Assembly: GCF_020740795.1 (NCBI RefSeq)
Contig: NC_067301.1
Coordinates: forward strand, 7,020,501-7,084,500
DNA length: 64,000 nucleotides
From: Apus apus
Lineage: Eukaryota > Chordata > Aves > Apodiformes > Apodidae
Reading direction: 5' to 3'
Part shown: positions 59,501-64,000 of the stretch, piece by piece
Layout: the number at the start of each line of letters is the position of its first letter
How positions within the stretch are numbered: the stretch's first letter is position 1
The notes under the pieces: generated by a model
Told to the model about the DNA's origin: nothing
The model's input: the letters and a program-made list of their open reading frames with translations, nothing else
The model's database searches: none
Position numbers and translations under genes: made by a program

Positions 59501-62500
59501 TAAAAGAGGCAGCTGAGCTGTTTAGGCTTGTGAACTACCACTAAAATGCTAATTACTTGATAGTGTGAGAATGAGAAATCATGAAGGCTTCTGTTTGAAT
59601 CAAGTTCTTGAGGTATGTTAGCAGTTTGTGCAGGTAATGTACAAGCTGCTGAGCCTCCAGCATTTGAGGGTAGGAGACCTGCTGCCTTCGTGAGGCTGTG
59701 CACATGTTTGGGTAATCTTGGAGCACAGAAGGTGATTTAACAGCTGCTGCCAAACTCTGCAAAGAATTTTGGGAGAAATATCCCTGTCACTGGTCAACTA
59801 AAGGCCTATGGTTTACCCAGTTTTGGGGATTTTTACATTTTGTATCTATTTGTAGCTTCTAGATTGTTCATGGATTGTGTGTTCAAGTCTGTCAGCCTCC
59901 TGGGGTGATGGGTTGTGAATGAAGGATGGCTTTTCTGTAACTGAGAAGGAAAAAACTTAAAGCTCTTAGTTACTACCTTTATCTTACCAAGGTCTTCTCA
60001 TCCCTCCTATTTTAAAACCGAGTGAGTGGATGCTTTGGAAATGGGTTGTGTGACCAGAAGAGATGTGCTTGGCTGTGGGGAGCAGCATCTTCAACCCCAA
60101 GAGAGTACTCCAACCCACATGCCAGTCATGGCTTGCTTACCTGCTGTCACCTCACAGCTCTGCAGCACAGCTGGGGGCAAACCATTGCTTCCCAGTTCAG
60201 TGTGCTGTCTCCCCAGCTGTGCAACGTGAGCTGCAGCCACATACACAGACCATCTGCGTTTTGGGTGGTGCCTCAGAAGACCTCCCATGGCCTCAAGTAA
60301 GGGTATTGCTTATGGTATAAGGCAGCAAAGGTTCAGCTAGTTTCCTTAGTGTGTGTCCCTGCTCCTCCCTTCCCTGCCCTGCCAAACTTCCACCCCTCAA
60401 ATAAACCCTCCAAGGTTTTTATGATTTGTAAAACTCTGATGGCTGTTGTGCTGTGAATTCAGTTGCTTAAAGCTTAGACTTTTACTATTTCTTACAGGAA
60501 AATTATTTCTTAAGGAGGATCCACTTGTGTTCTCATTTGGGACTGCAAAAAAACCCCACAAAATCACCTAGAAAAAAAATCCCAGAATGTTTTATGCAAC
60601 AGTTTAAAGTTGTAATGATGTTCAGGATCACTGTGTTTGGCTCAGCATCAGGAGCTTGTGTCACATGCCAGGGGTGTGCTTAGGGAGACCTTATAGGAAG
60701 AGCATTTTGTGGTGCAGTGTCCCCATCTCTCTGTCCCTGCTTGGTCCTATCCTTAAGATCCACATAGTTGTCAGCACAGCTGGGTGGTGAACAAAGTTTG
60801 AAGAAAAGGTTCATTTTAACCTAGATCTGCTCCCTGGTCTGGTTTAGCGAGCAGCTGGGAATGGGCTCGCCCTGGCCTGGAGCAAGCGGCCGGGAGAGGC
60901 CAGGAGCACCTCTTTGGCTGCTGGGTGATGCTTAATACTGCATCTCCTGGTATGGTGTCCTTTTGCCTGCAGGCACCTGCTCTTTGGATTACACATTCAT
61001 GCCAGTAATTTTCCTTTGATGCCACCTGACTTCTCGTGGGTGCTGTCTGTGCCCTGAGGAGCCTGGAGAACAGAGTCTCACCTGTCCTCCCTTTCAGATC
61101 AGGGACTGGTAGGGACAGCTCAGAGAGCATCCAGCCACTGGAGTTGTTTTCTTTCTGAATCCATTCCTTCCCCTGGAAGGAGCCTGGTGCTGGATTTGGA
61201 TTTTTAAAAAGTCAAATGAAAAGTCTGAGAGGAGGAACTAAGCATTACAAAGTGAGTGTTGAGAGTTCATATACAGAACTGCTGTGATGGAGGGAGAGGA
61301 CAAGGTGATTTCCCCACCCATCCTTGTCTTGATATTCCTCTGCTAACCTCAGTGGTTTCCTGACCCACAGACATGTTGCAGTTACCTGGCCTTCTCAGAA
61401 TGGGTTCTCTCTCTTCTCTCCCCATTTTTGGTAGCAAGATGACATACACCTTACCCAGGTCATACTTGATGTGAGTTATCCCCCCAGTTGGCTGGTGGCT
61501 GGGGACATGCAGCTCCTGCAGAAACAACACTGGGGAGATGCAGCCTTTCTTCCCCCTGTTTTTAGATACATATGAATCATCTGGAAAGGTGCATGTACAC
61601 ATTTTGGATGCTTACAAATCTACTCTGCCTACTATGACTGCATGTATTGATCAGTTTGTGTTTTAAGAAGCAAGGAAATGATATCTTGGTGTGGAGCTTC
61701 TTAAGATGGCAACCAAAAATCCAGGTTTGCCTTTCGCAGATGTAAAGAGCAGCAACACCTAAACCCATCATTCCCACTCCTTGTATAGGATAGAAAGCAA
61801 AGGAAAGCTTAATAATTGATGAGAGCAGCACAACCCCACCCTCCCAGCAGGTAAGATCTGTAGCAATTTAATGTACTATTAAGATACACTTTGCCCAGTA
61901 TCAGCTGGTGTGAGCCCGGCTTTGAGGCATTGTCCTGCTTAGGACTTTGGGGCTTGGTTTTTGATGCCAAGCTGTTCAGAGCTGACTGGGTGTGGACAGT
62001 GCTGTCACAACACATCTCTGCTTATGATTTATTTGGTGTATTTTTGGAGTGCAGGCTTCATCTGGCGTTTCTCCTTGGGATATTGCCCACGATGGTCTTC
62101 TATAACTTACAGCAGACCCTCCAGAGCTTGGCCAGTTTTAGTGCTTCCCACCAAGACTCACCCTGTTGAGCCTTTTCCCCCACCTTAACATTTTGGTGAG
62201 AAATCCCTCTGAGCAGGGTAGGGCTGTTGAAGACTGATGGGGCTGTTTAGAGTTCCTGAGCGTAGCCTGTTTTCTGCAGCATAATGGGAGGTTTAATTAA
62301 CACAGACAAGTACAATCATAAATAACCCTCCTAAAATGAAATGGAATTTAAGGCTACATCAGCCTTCCCCATGATGCCATTGCCTCTCTGGAGAGTTGAT
62401 ACCATGACTTTCCAGCTGAAGGGAGCTGATGAAATGTATTGACTTTTCCATCTTTCAGAACAGTCTATGTATTTAAAGAGTAAAATATGAATTTTAAAAA

Positions 62501-63493
62501 AATTATGGAATTGGCTGGTGTTTTATGGAGAAAAATGGACTAATAAGCTAAAACAAGTCAGCTAGTGAGAAATTTGCTGTAGCTGAGCAAGAGATGCTTT
62601 CCCAGCACATTGTTTACCTTGCGGTACGTGTTGCCTGACCAGGCACAGACAGGATCCAGGGTACCTCTGTGCCTTACTTTTTTTAATTACTAATATTTTG
62701 CAGCTTGGTCTGAACCTGGATTTCACCTTTTTCAGGCTGTGCTTTGAAAACCCACTTCCTGGCGATGCTGCAGTTAAAAATACCCATAAGCCAACGTTCC
62801 CAGTTACAGAAACATTCAGTCCCTCCTTCCCAGCCTCATCCCCCCACCCACAAACACCTCCCTGCAGAAAAAATCCCAGCAGGATTAGCAGGCTTTAGAC
62901 ACAGTTTCTTCCACCCCAAACAACGTTTCCAGGTCTAAGCTGAAAACAGACAATTTGCATCAATGCTTGGGTTGTGGTTGAAGAAGACAGAGGTGAAAAA
63001 TCCCAATCAGGTTGCCCTGAGAAACATGTTTTTATTAGGGAAAATAATTTATAGGGGTTTGGTGCACTGATCAGGGACATGGGCTGAGAGCTCCCCTGGT
63101 GACTCCCTTCTGGTGGCTTCTGGGCTGGCTGAAATGCATCGGGGTGAGGCGAGGTCTGGGGGTGATTTACGTGCTGGCAAGCTGTCTGCAGTTCTTTTTA
63201 ATTTAGAGATGCAAAACTGAGCCTGAAAGTAATGAGCACTGGATAATTAGGTGCTTGTCTGCAGGTGTAACTGTTGCAGCTGCCTACAGCTGGTGCTCTT
63301 TAATATTGCTGGGTTTTATTTGAAAGCATTAGGGAATGAATGAGATGCTGGCAATACAGTTAATTTGCAACAAAGAGGTTTCTTTTCTGTTGTTATCTTC
63401 CCTCTAACCCCCAGCTTTCCTTTGGTGTTCCTGGTTGGCTTGACTATGAGATGAGTCACATATAAAGACTAAAAGGAGAAGTCTTATCTCTCA
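56581..63493 (+). other. EIF4G3 intron 1, fourth unique block
   Basis: About 6.9 kb without a recognised mobile element or exon. A-runs at 58684-58693 and 60571-60580 are the only simple repeats noted. Confidence 0.5.
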
Positions 63494-63964
63494 TGGGACC
63501 CCACCTGGAGGACTAGGTCCAGTTCTGGAGCCCCCAGCACAGGAAGAACATAGAGCTCCTGGAGAGAGTCCGGAGGGGGAGGGCTGGAGCAGCTCTGCTC
63601 TGGAGACAGGCTGGGAGAAGAGAAGGCTCCAGGGAGACCTTAGAGCACCTTCCAGTGCCTGAAGGGGCTCCAGGAAAGCTGGGGAGGGACCTGGGACAAG
63701 GACTTGTAGAGAGGACGAGGGGTACTGGTTTTAAACTGGAAGAGGGGAGGACATTAGGAGGAAATTCTTGTGTGTGGGGGTGGTGTGAGACACTGGAACA
63801 GGTTGTCGGGAGAAGCTGTGGCTGGCCCATCCTTGGCAGTGTTGAAGGGCAGCTTGGATGGGGCTTGGAGCAACTTGTTCTGGTGGGAGGTGTCCCTGCC
63901 CATGCAGGGGGGTTGGATCTCGATGATCTTTAAGGTCCCTTCCAACCCAAACCATTCTATGATG
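63494..63964 (+). mobile_element. CR1 LINE 3' fragment
   Basis: ATGGGACCCCACCTGGAGGA, GGCTGGAGCAGCTCTGCTCT, TGCCTGAAGGGGCTCCAGGA and a tail AACCCAAACCATTCTATGAT. It is close in sequence to the ECE1 intronic copies. Confidence 0.94.
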
Positions 63965-64000
63965 AGAAGCAGTAACTGCTGTGTTACCCAGCGGTGATGT

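Overview
The window is vertebrate nuclear DNA, most likely from a bird. Genes are split into short exons with GT-AG introns, introns are small and GC-rich on the left, and all recognisable interspersed repeats are CR1 LINE tails ending in the avian ATTCTATGA-type motif. Three genes are supported: ALPL (minus), ECE1 (plus) and EIF4G3 (plus). In human 1p36.12 I recall the same order and relative orientation, so synteny supports the calls. The dense, GC-rich, minisatellite-loaded left part looks like an avian microchromosome (chicken carries this block on chromosome 21, from memory).

Left part (1-6.8 kb): the 5' two thirds of ALPL, tissue-nonspecific alkaline phosphatase, on the minus strand. 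Coding exons 2-9 and a probable noncoding exon 1 are present; exons 10-12 lie beyond the left edge. The eight coding exons give 332 residues plus one base, and every expected metal-site residue in this part is present at the human precursor position. Five of the eight introns carry a sizeable repeat array, each a different one.

Middle (6.8-22.3 kb): a short divergent promoter interval of about 1.8 kb, then ECE1, endothelin-converting enzyme 1, complete on the plus strand. I could place 18 exons. The ECE-1c form starts with an exon that contributes only its ATG; the spliced CDS is 2268 nt (755 codons plus stop) and stays in frame through every junction. The 3'UTR ends near an AATAAA at 22265. 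A second GC-rich exon at 9835-9894 may provide another N-terminus.

Right part (22.3-64 kb): about 4.7 kb of intergenic DNA, then a CpG-island promoter with diverged ETS-type repeats and the first exon of a plus-strand gene that synteny identifies as EIF4G3, a translation-initiation scaffold. Everything from about 28.4 kb to the end appears to be its first intron. It holds CR1 copies, including an inverted pair at 55-56.6 kb, some homopolymer runs and one perfect hairpin. I recognised no further protein-coding exon there with confidence.

The genes are not a pathway unit. ALPL hydrolyses phosphomonoesters at the cell surface, ECE1 processes peptides at the membrane, and EIF4G3 acts in the cytosol. 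I did not find a new biological system; the most interesting points are alternative ECE1 first exons, the structure of the EIF4G3 promoter, and CR1 arrangements that could drive exon deletion or double-stranded RNA.
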